Positions 1 to 5,311 of a stretch of DNA of 5,311 nucleotides are shown in pieces. Location of the stretch: positions 1 to 5,311 of the forward strand of contig JASLAV010000176.1 of assembly GCA_030146905.1 (NCBI GenBank), given 5' to 3'. Position numbers and translations under genes: made by a program. Origin of the DNA: Lentzea sp. Its GTDB lineage: Bacteria > Actinomycetota > Actinomycetes > Mycobacteriales > Pseudonocardiaceae. Numbering within the stretch: the first letter of the stretch is position 1; every line of letters starts with the position of its first letter. The notes beneath the pieces were generated by a model, which ran no database searches, was not told where the DNA came from, and saw nothing but the letters and a program-made list of their open reading frames with translations.

Positions 1-1681
1 GGTCCGGGGAGCTGTAAACGCAGTCGATCGCGGCCTCGGTGACACCGTAGGTGTTGAAGACCTTCATCCGGCCGTCCAGCAACTTGGTGGCCATTTGGTA
101 GTCGCGGCCGTGCCAGGCATCTGCACCGGAGACGAGCACTCGCATCGACTCCATCGCGGCCGGCCGGGTCACGAGTGCTCGGGTCAGCGGATTCACCAGC
201 GCGGGTGTGGTGTCGAGGATCGTCACGCGGTTCGCGGCAATGACGTCCGCGACCAGCTCCGGGTCCGTCCGCGCCTCGTCCGGGCACACGACCAAGGTGC
301 CGCCGAAGTAGAGCGAGCGGCCGAAGTCACCGTTGAACACGTCGAACGCGACTGAGCACAGCTGAAGGCATACCGGGTCGTGGTCGTGCAGACCGTAGGC
401 GTGTCCGTAGGCCTCGCACGTGGTCGCGAACTGGCGGTGGGTGATGAGCACTGCCTTGGGTGTGCCAGTCGTGCCAGAGGTGTAGATGGCGTATGCGAGC
501 GCGTCCTGCCCGAGCCCCGTGCGCTCAGGCGCGCTCGGCGCTGAGGAGGGCTCGCCGAGCTCGATCACCGGGCCGCTGAAGTCCTCCGGCACCCGATGGC
601 GCTGTGCGGGTTCGGTGAGGACTGCCTTCGCCCCGCAGTCGGCGATCATGAATCGCAGCCGCTCGTCAGGGTTCATGACCTCGAGCGGGATGTACATCGC
701 GCCCAGTGCGAACACTCCGAGCACAGCGACCACGGGAAGGTCACCCCTGCCCAGAAGCAGTGCCACGCGGTCGCCCGGTTCCACGCCGGCACGGGCCAGG
801 TCGTCCGCGACGGCCATGGCGGCGCGGTGCAGCTGGGCGTAGGTCAGCGTCCGGTCGCGGTAGACGACGGCGGTGTGCTCCGGGCGTGTTCGCGCGAACA
901 TGCCCACGCGTTCGTGCAACGTGATGGCGGCGGGATCAGGTGCGTCGGCGTTGGACAGTTCACGCAGCCTGCCGCGTTCAGCCGAGTCGAGCACGTCGAT
1001 GTCGGCCACCGGGATGAGCGGTGTCATGACTATTTGGGTGAGCGCGGTCGTGAGGTGGCGGACGACTCGCGCTGCGAGTTCGGATACGACGAGACCTGTG
1101 TCGACATCCAGCACCAGGTCGACGCCGTCCTCACCGAAGCTCCCGAGGAGACACGCCTCCACATCGGGTGCGTGCTGCTGGATGGGCTGTACCGCGACGC
1201 CCATCGCCGCCCCGACGAGGTCACTGAGTTCGGAGGGCAGGCCGGGCAGGTCTCGCGCTGCCTCGTCGATGACGTGTTCCAGGCGTTCCACGTGCGTGCC
1301 TGCGGTTTCGCCGTCGAGCTTGGGCGCCCAGAGCGGCACCCGCACCCGCGGGTCGTCGAAGGACGAGGTGCACACCAGGGTGTCCTCGCGGTTGCCATAA
1401 CGCGCGGACACGACGCCCGCCGTCGCCGCAAGCACCGAGAGCAATCTGCGCGGTGAGGAGTCCACGAGCGCTACCAGGCGGGCGGCGACGTCTTCGGCGA
1501 GCGTGATCTGGTGCCGCCGCCGATCTCCCGGCTCACCGGACTGCCCGAACAGAGCGGAGAGCGCGGCGGCGGGCTCGACGGCGTCGAGCCGCTCGTGCCA
1601 TCGCCGCCGCTGCGCCCGCCCCGTGGTGGCAGTGGCTCGCACCCTGCGGGCGATCTCACGTCGCGCGTGCGTGTGGGTCAT
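1..1681 (-). CDS. NRPS protein: condensation C-lobe remnant plus adenylation domain (3' end outside window)
   Basis: The protein activates an amino acid as its adenylate for thioester loading in non-ribosomal peptide synthesis, in the cytoplasm. I translated 560 residues by hand; the gene runs off the left edge. Residues 1-55 form a basic, helical stretch (RRWHERL at 26-32 resembles the YWxxxL helix that follows the N-lobe of condensation domains). Residues 56-240 resemble only the C-lobe of a condensation domain and end in the usual linker (LDSAERGRL). No HHxxxDG motif is present. The adenylation domain starts near 250: A1 LTYAQL 279-284, A3 TSGTTGTPK 401-409, A4 FDVFNGD 446-452, A5 NTYGVTE 543-549. 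Read against the GrsA pocket, the code is D447, V448, G451, D490, V517, G519, T544, I552, D553, with the tenth residue missing. This resembles ornithine and arginine codes. The ATG at 1681 is chosen for its GGGAGG 8 nt upstream. An in-frame GTG directly after the previous gene's TGA would add 13 residues but has no such site. Domains after A5 (rest of A, probably a PCP) cannot be seen. Confidence 0.9.
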   Translation of the reverse strand, partial: MTHTHARREIARRVRATATTGRAQRRRWHERLDAVEPAAALSALFGQSGEPGDRRRHQITLAEDVAARLVALVDSSPRRLLSVLAATAGVVSARYGNREDTLVCTSSFDDPRVRVPLWAPKLDGETAGTHVERLEHVIDEAARDLPGLPSELSDLVGAAMGVAVQPIQQHAPDVEACLLGSFGEDGVDLVLDVDTGLVVSELAARVVRHLTTALTQIVMTPLIPVADIDVLDSAERGRLRELSNADAPDPAAITLHERVGMFARTRPEHTAVVYRDRTLTYAQLHRAAMAVADDLARAGVEPGDRVALLLGRGDLPVVAVLGVFALGAMYIPLEVMNPDERLRFMIADCGAKAVLTEPAQRHRVPEDFSGPVIELGEPSSAPSAPERTGLGQDALAYAIYTSGTTGTPKAVLITHRQFATTCEAYGHAYGLHDHDPVCLQLCSVAFDVFNGDFGRSLYFGGTLVVCPDEARTDPELVADVIAANRVTILDTTPALVNPLTRALVTRPAAMESMRVLVSGADAWHGRDYQMATKLLDGRMKVFNTYGVTEAAIDCVYSSPD

Positions 1682-1689
1682 CGTCTGCG

Positions 1690-1695
1690 CCTCCC
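1690..1695 (-). promoter_or_regulatory. Ribosome binding site deciding the NRPS start
   Basis: On the minus strand this reads GGGAGG, 8 nt before the ATG at 1681-1679. It favours that ATG over the in-frame GTG at 1720-1718, which directly follows the oxygenase stop codon and has no purine-rich site in front of it. The choice matters because it makes the protein start near the N-lobe/C-lobe boundary of the condensation remnant. Confidence 0.7.
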
Positions 1696-1720
1696 GCGCA
1701 CGCTCGTCGATTCGGTCCAC

Positions 1721-2494
1721 TCAGGACCAGAGCACCAGGTCGCCGGCACGGGTGCGGCCGACGAACGAGCTGACGCTGATCCGCTCGGCGCCGGCACTCG
1801 CCTCGATGCTGTGGAAGTTGCGGCTGTTGAACAGCACAAGCTCGCCCTCGGCCGGCTCGATGCACGCGCGTTCGCATCCGGCGACGAGCGACTGGTCGTA
1901 GCCGTAGCTGTCCGGGATCAACGCCTCCTCAGCGCTCGGATCCCAGGGGCGGCGGTAGACGTAGGTCGCGCCACCACTCTCGGGCACCTGGCAGTAGATG
2001 TTCCAGGTGATCTGGGCGTCGATCTCTCCGATGGCCCAGCCAGGCGCGTCGTGCGGCGCCCAGTCGCAGTGCACCAGCCCCTTGCGAATCATCCGGACCA
2101 ACCCGGCGAAGTACTCCTCGCCTCCGGCTTCGTGAGCCAGGCCGACGTTGCCCGGCCACGCCGCGGCGAGCGCGTCCACCACCAGCTCCAGCAGATCGCC
2201 GCTCTGCTCGAACACGGCACGGCGGCGTTCGTTCGCAGACCCCGCGGCCGCGAAGTAGGCGCTGCGCCCGGCCTCGTCGAGCCTGTGCTCGAACTGCGTG
2301 ATCCCGATCCGCCCGATCGGCGGATCGACATCGCGGTAGTAGTCCATCCCGTGCCGTTCGACGCCCTCGATGGCGGAGCACCTCGCCTCCTCGCTGAGGA
2401 AGTCCGAGATCGCGATGGCCGCTATCTCGTTGTCCAGCAACGCCTCCAGCAGTTGCGCGGTCAGCTTGTCCGCACGCACGAGCTCCCAGCCCAT
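1721..2494 (-). CDS. Fe(II)/2-oxoglutarate-dependent oxygenase, probable amino-acid hydroxylase
   Basis: A 257-residue cytoplasmic non-haem iron oxygenase; the family couples 2-oxoglutarate decarboxylation to C-H oxidation. The iron-binding triad is visible: H142 and D144 in VHCDW, and H228 in NSRNFHSIE. R238, ten residues after H228, is the likely 2-oxoglutarate carboxylate ligand. Other family-like segments are PPIGRIGITQFEH (58-70), QITWNIY (161-167), GGATYVYRRPW (174-184) and the end GDLVLWS. The overall look is that of the small stand-alone oxygenases around BesD and WelO5, but those halogenases have Gly where this protein has D144, so hydroxylation is the more likely reaction. The ATG is preceded by GGGGGAG at a spacing of about 8 nt. 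It lies 21 nt after the PCP-E gene and 39 nt before the NRPS gene, so all three are probably co-transcribed. Whether it acts on a free or carrier-bound amino acid cannot be told; a basic amino acid is plausible from the neighbouring adenylation code. Confidence 0.87.
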   Translation of the reverse strand: MGWELVRADKLTAQLLEALLDNEIAAIAISDFLSEEARCSAIEGVERHGMDYYRDVDPPIGRIGITQFEHRLDEAGRSAYFAAAGSANERRRAVFEQSGDLLELVVDALAAAWPGNVGLAHEAGGEEYFAGLVRMIRKGLVHCDWAPHDAPGWAIGEIDAQITWNIYCQVPESGGATYVYRRPWDPSAEEALIPDSYGYDQSLVAGCERACIEPAEGELVLFNSRNFHSIEASAGAERISVSSFVGRTRAGDLVLWS

Positions 2495-2515
2495 GTGAAT
2501 CTCTCCCCCGGTTGT

Positions 2516-4273
2516 TCAGCGTGTGATGCCGACCTGGCGCACCACGTCGGCCAGTCGGTTCCCCGCGACACCTGCGAGCGGGAAGGCGTCCGGGGTGACC
2601 GCGCGGCGCATGACCAGTGCCTCCACCTGCTCCACGAACTCGTCGAGCAGTGCGCTCGCTTCCAATGCGGAGCAGGCGTCGGTCGCGTGGACCAGTTCAA
2701 CCACCAGCCGGTCCTCGATGCCGGTGATGACGACGTCCAGCAGATACCGTCGTGGCGCGGCCGGACTCACCAGTTGCGACGGTGACTGGCTCGGCGAGCC
2801 GAACACCTCGCTCCTGCCGGGACGGTCGAACCAGCCGAGGTAGTTGAAGCTGATCTCGGACTGCGGCAGCCCGGCCAGGTCGTCGTCCCCGCCGTCAGTC
2901 AGATAGCGAAGCAGGCCATAGCCGATCCCGTTGTCGGGCACCCGATCGAGCTGCCGCCGTACGGACTCCACGACGTCGTCCAGCCCGGCCGTGCCGGACA
3001 ACGACAGGACCACTGGATGGATCGCGGTGAACCAGCCGACTGTCCTCGAGACATCGGTGCGGTCGTCGATGTGCTCACGACCGTGCCGTTCCAGCTCGAT
3101 CTGGACCGCGGTACGTCCGGTGCGGGCGCGCCACGCGAGGTTGAACGCGGCCAGCAGCACGTGCAACACGGACGTCCCCGAGGACCGGAACACCTTACCG
3201 CGCAGTGCGCGCACGGTCTCCGGTGCGACCTCCTTTGTAGCGGTGGCACTGCGGGCGACCGTGTTTAGCACGTCGGCATCGCTGTCGACGAACGCCGACG
3301 ACGCGGCTGCCGCGTCTGGAACCGACCGCCAGTACTCCGCCTGACCGCGCACTCGCGCGGAGTGTGCGTACGCCGTCAGTGCCCGGCTCCACTCCCGGAA
3401 GGACGTCGTCTTGGCCGGCAGCACGACCTCGGCGCCTTCGAGCAGGGCCCGGTAGGCGGTCGCCAGGTCCTCCACGAGCACGCGCATGGAGACGCCGTCG
3501 ACCACGAGGTGGTGCACGGCGATGAGCAGGCGGCCCGGCCGCCCCGTCCCGAGGCGGAAGAGCACTGCGGTCAGCAGCGGCCCTTCGGCGAGGTCGATCT
3601 CTTCCTGAGCCTTCGCGGTCGCGGCGTCGACCGCCTCGCGTTGGGCGATCTCGTCCAGGTGGGCGAGGTCGGCCACGGCGAGCGCCGGCGGCCGGTGTTC
3701 CGCCGCGACCAGCTGCCGCCACTGACCGTCCTGTTCCGTGAAACAGCTGCGCAGCCCGTCGTGGTGGCTGACCAGAGCGGCAAGGGCGGCACGCAACAGG
3801 GCCTCGTCCACCTCGGCCGCGACGTCGACGAAGATCGCCTGGTCCCAGTGATGGGAATGAGGCAACCGCTGCTCGAAGAACCAGCGCTGGATCGGCGTCA
3901 GCACGACCTCGCCAACGGGCTCGTCGCTCGCCGAGTCGGCCTCGGTGGGCACGTGGGCGACGGCCGCGAGCCGCTCGATCGTCTCCTCTTCGAGGATCTG
4001 CCGGGAGGTGACGCGGATGCCCGCGGCGGACGCCCGCGCGGACACCTGCAGGCTGGTGATCGAGTCGCCACCGAGGACGTAGAAGCTGTCGGTCACACCG
4101 ATCCGGTCGTTCTTGAGCACCTCCCGCCAGATCTCGAGGAGCGTGGCCTCGGTCGAGGTGCGGGCGGCGGTGACCTCATGCCGTTCCGCCGCCGCGCCGA
4201 CCATGCGCTCCAGCACGGCGCGTTGCGCCGGTGACAACTTCGCCATCCGGGCGGAGAGGTCGTCAGAAGGCAT
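2516..4273 (-). CDS. Stand-alone NRPS PCP-epimerization didomain protein
   Basis: A 585-residue protein that carries an aminoacyl or peptidyl group on a phosphopantetheine arm and racemises its alpha carbon from L to D. Residues 1-38 are a helical lead-in (LSARMAKLSPAQRAVLERM) that could be a docking segment. The PCP is at about 40-105, with the attachment site LGGDSI 67-72 (Ser71); GGDS rather than GGHS is typical of PCPs paired with E domains. The E domain fills about 120-560 with its core motifs in order: E1 TPIQRWFF 126-133; E2 HHLVVDG 254-260 (catalytic His255); E4 ERHGRE 395-400, with E395 at the place of the catalytic Glu; E5 RTVGWFT 410-416; E6 PDNGIGYG 446-453; E7 FNYLG 476-480. All look intact, so it should be active. 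There is no adenylation or condensation domain, so loading must occur in trans. The ATG has GGAG 7 nt upstream (plus 4281-4284), and no other ATG, GTG or TTG lies between it and the upstream in-frame TGA at 4324-4322. First gene of the probable operon. Confidence 0.93.
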   Translation of the reverse strand: MPSDDLSARMAKLSPAQRAVLERMVGAAAERHEVTAARTSTEATLLEIWREVLKNDRIGVTDSFYVLGGDSITSLQVSARASAAGIRVTSRQILEEETIERLAAVAHVPTEADSASDEPVGEVVLTPIQRWFFEQRLPHSHHWDQAIFVDVAAEVDEALLRAALAALVSHHDGLRSCFTEQDGQWRQLVAAEHRPPALAVADLAHLDEIAQREAVDAATAKAQEEIDLAEGPLLTAVLFRLGTGRPGRLLIAVHHLVVDGVSMRVLVEDLATAYRALLEGAEVVLPAKTTSFREWSRALTAYAHSARVRGQAEYWRSVPDAAAASSAFVDSDADVLNTVARSATATKEVAPETVRALRGKVFRSSGTSVLHVLLAAFNLAWRARTGRTAVQIELERHGREHIDDRTDVSRTVGWFTAIHPVVLSLSGTAGLDDVVESVRRQLDRVPDNGIGYGLLRYLTDGGDDDLAGLPQSEISFNYLGWFDRPGRSEVFGSPSQSPSQLVSPAAPRRYLLDVVITGIEDRLVVELVHATDACSALEASALLDEFVEQVEALVMRRAVTPDAFPLAGVAGNRLADVVRQVGITR

Positions 4274-4317
4274 AGTCAGGCTCCATTTGTTCTGGCTTCG
4301 ACGGTGAATTGAATTCG

Positions 4318-4347
4318 ATTCTCAGCAGGCCAGTCGAACACTGGCAA
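4318..4347 (-). promoter_or_regulatory. Candidate promoter of the PCP-E operon
   Basis: On the minus strand, TTGCCA (4347-4342) is followed after 18 nt by GAGAAT (4323-4318). This is a fair match to actinobacterial housekeeping promoters of the TTGAC / TANNNT type. It lies about 45-75 nt before the PCP-E start codon. The spacer carries most of a 17-bp inverted repeat, a common operator position. Called by eye only; other start sites are possible. Confidence 0.35.
4329..4345. repeat. Inverted repeat in the putative operon promoter
   Basis: GCCAGT and ACTGGC form perfect 6-bp arms around the 5-nt centre CGAAC. The repeat overlaps the candidate -35 element and spacer of the minus-strand promoter, so a dimeric repressor bound here could block transcription. 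This role is inference. Confidence 0.5.
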
Positions 4348-4373
4348 GGCGAACGCGACCGGAAGTCGCCGTT

Positions 4374-4389
4374 GTCCTGTCGACAGGAC
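4374..4389. repeat. 16-bp perfect palindrome
   Basis: GTCCTGTCGACAGGAC is identical to its own reverse complement over all 16 bases. It sits about midway between the two divergent start codons, 97 nt before the plus-strand ATG. With no T-tract after it and no gene end beside it, an operator fits better than a terminator. No regulator gene is visible in the window. Confidence 0.6.
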
Positions 4390-4391
4390 GT

Positions 4392-4405
4392 TTCCTCGCC
4401 AGGAA
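4392..4405. repeat. Short inverted repeat next to the palindrome
   Basis: TTCCT and AGGAA form 5-bp arms around CGCC, starting 3 bp after the 16-bp palindrome. It may be a second binding site or part of a hairpin in the flavoprotein leader; arms this short also occur by chance. Confidence 0.3.
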
Positions 4406-4486
4406 GGACGATCCGGCACGCCCTCGGTGGCAGCATCGCGGCATCCCGAGCGCGCGTCGTGCCACCTTCAACGGAGGACCCAAATC

Positions 4487-5311
4487 ATGTTCGACATCAT
4501 CGTCGTCGGCGCCGGGTCCGCAGGGACGGCGAGCGGGTTGCTGTTGTCCCGCGCGGGCCATCGAGTGCTGATCCTCGACCGCACGGCGTTTCCGTCACGA
4601 ACCCTCTCCACGCTCTACATCCAGCCGCAGGGCATCGAACTGCTCGCACGTTGGGGCGTCCTCGACGCTGTCGCCGAGAGCGGGTGTCCTCGGCTGGATC
4701 GCATCACCTACGGTGTCGGTGATGTCCTGCTGAACGGCAGAGCCCCCTTGCAGCAAGGCATCCAGGGCGTGTACGCGCCAAAGCGCGAGGTGCTCAGCGC
4801 AGTCTTGGCCGACGCGGCGGTCGCCGCCGGCGCCGAGATCCGCGAGCACGCCAAGATCGTCGACCTGGTTCGCGAGGACGGGCGAATCACCGGCGTGACG
4901 TACCGAGACGCCTCCGGTGCGATGGTCAGCGAACACGCCCGCCTGGTGGTCGGCGCCGACGGTATGCGCTCGACCGTCGCCGCCCTGGCGGAAGCACCGA
5001 TGCAGCACACCGATCCGCTCAAGACCTGCGTGTATTACGGGCACTGGCTTGACCTGCCCGCGTGCTTCGAGTTCTACGAACAGGTCGGAAACTGGATCTC
5101 GGTAATTCCGACGAACGACGGCGAAACAATTGTCGCGGTGTATTTCCCGCAGCACGAGTTCGACATCGTCCGCAAGGATCCGGAGCCGGCGTACCACGCG
5201 GCCGTCCGCGCGACGGCACCAACGCTGGCCGACCGGATGACCAGCGCACGTCCAGTCGACCGGCTGCGCGGCACCGGCGCCCAGCAGAACTTCTTCCGCG
5301 TTCCGTGCGGC
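4487..5311 (+). CDS. FAD-dependent oxidoreductase/monooxygenase (3' end outside window)
   Basis: A cytoplasmic flavoprotein of the p-hydroxybenzoate-hydroxylase-like fold; 275 residues are visible and the gene runs off the right edge, so perhaps a third or so is missing. The N-terminus begins directly with the Rossmann dinucleotide motif VVGAGSAG (6-13), and D31 ends the second strand as the probable ribose-binding acid. STLYIQPQGIELLARWG (41-57), YAPKREVL (96-103) and the second FAD motif GADGMRS (156-162) are typical of this oxidoreductase group, which is common in actinomycete biosynthetic clusters. After that comes a beta-rich substrate region (FEFYEQVGNWISVIP, 194-208). The WxWxIP signature of flavin-dependent halogenases is not present, so halogenation is not supported. 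The ATG is chosen because GGAGG (4473-4477) lies 9 nt upstream and the FAD motif starts at once. It is transcribed away from the PCP-E operon and probably serves the same pathway. Substrate and exact reaction are unknown: hydroxylation, desaturation or tailoring of the peptide are all possible. Confidence 0.88.
   Translation, partial: MFDIIVVGAGSAGTASGLLLSRAGHRVLILDRTAFPSRTLSTLYIQPQGIELLARWGVLDAVAESGCPRLDRITYGVGDVLLNGRAPLQQGIQGVYAPKREVLSAVLADAAVAAGAEIREHAKIVDLVREDGRITGVTYRDASGAMVSEHARLVVGADGMRSTVAALAEAPMQHTDPLKTCVYYGHWLDLPACFEFYEQVGNWISVIPTNDGETIVAVYFPQHEFDIVRKDPEPAYHAAVRATAPTLADRMTSARPVDRLRGTGAQQNFFRVPCG

Larger units (their letters stand above)
4274..4486. promoter_or_regulatory. Divergent intergenic control region
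   Basis: This 213-nt gap separates the minus-strand PCP-E operon from the plus-strand flavoprotein gene and contains no convincing gene. It must hold the start signals for the flavoprotein and probably for the operon. It contains three separate inverted repeats (4329-4345, 4374-4389, 4392-4405), an AT-richer patch around 4305-4320 with a tandem GAATT, and a promoter candidate for the minus strand. No convincing -10/-35 pair was found for the plus strand. Confidence 0.6.

Noticed and set aside
596..1456. Plus-strand open frame of 286 codons opposite the condensation remnant and A domain
   Set aside because: It is antisense to a clear adenylation-domain frame with motifs A1 and A3, and its translation is low-complexity and rich in Arg, Gly and His.
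1682..1720. Terminator between the oxygenase and NRPS genes
   Set aside because: The 39-nt gap has no hairpin followed by a T-tract, and a strong ribosome binding site occupies it, so the genes look co-transcribed.
1721..2494. Iron-dependent halogenase
   Set aside because: The metal-binding acid D144 is present. Known halogenases of this fold have Gly or Ala there to open a chloride site.
1511..2785. Plus-strand open frame of 424 codons opposite the oxygenase and parts of both NRPS genes
   Set aside because: It spans three well-supported minus-strand genes and shows no domain motifs. Long antisense frames are normal in GC-rich DNA.
3110..3900. Condensation domain in the PCP-E protein
   Set aside because: E and C domains share HHxxxDG, but ERHGRE, RTVGWFT, GIGYG and FNYLG are epimerization-specific core motifs, and the PCP has the GGDS form.
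3362..4234. Plus-strand open frame of 290 codons opposite the PCP-E gene
   Set aside because: The minus strand carries the complete PCP and E-domain motif set here; the plus-strand translation has no recognisable motif.
4372..4400. Plus-strand promoter using TTGTCC as the -35 element
   Set aside because: No acceptable -10 element lies 16-18 nt downstream; the sequence there is GC-rich (CTCGCC).
4595..5197. Minus-strand open frame of 200 codons opposite the flavoprotein
   Set aside because: The plus strand has both FAD motifs and a good ribosome binding site; the antisense product resembles no family I know.

Overview
The window is about 5.3 kb of GC-rich DNA with strong G/C third-position bias, GGAGG-type ribosome binding sites and non-ribosomal peptide synthetase (NRPS) genes. 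This points to an actinomycete, and the window looks like an internal piece of a peptide biosynthetic cluster. No gene is recognised by name; all calls come from motifs and family resemblance.

Layout. Three genes lie on the minus strand and are transcribed from about 4.27 kb towards position 1. First is a stand-alone peptidyl carrier protein plus epimerization (PCP-E) didomain protein (4273 to 2516). Next is an Fe(II)/2-oxoglutarate oxygenase (2494 to 1721). Last is an NRPS protein (1681 to beyond position 1) that opens with only the C-terminal lobe of a condensation domain, followed by an adenylation domain cut by the window edge just after core motif A5. The gaps are 21 and 39 nt, each with a good Shine-Dalgarno sequence, so this is very probably one operon. 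All three genes are in the same reading frame, and that frame is interrupted only by their own TGA stops. A divergent FAD-dependent oxidoreductase gene starts at 4487 on the plus strand and runs off the right edge. The 213-nt gap between the two transcription units holds three inverted repeats and a candidate promoter, and is the likely control region.

How the genes may work together (inference). The adenylation domain gives a partial specificity code of D-V-G-D-V-G-T-I-D (nine of ten positions; the tenth lies outside the window). From memory this resembles codes for ornithine and arginine, and the two acidic pocket residues suit a basic side chain. The oxygenase has an intact HxD...H...R site and looks like the small stand-alone oxygenase family that includes amino-acid hydroxylases and the BesD/WelO5 halogenases; its HxD motif argues for hydroxylation. 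The PCP-E protein has no adenylation domain, so it must be loaded in trans. Together the three minus-strand genes suggest a route, split over separate proteins, to a D-configured and hydroxylated basic residue. The flavoprotein would supply a further oxidation of unknown substrate.
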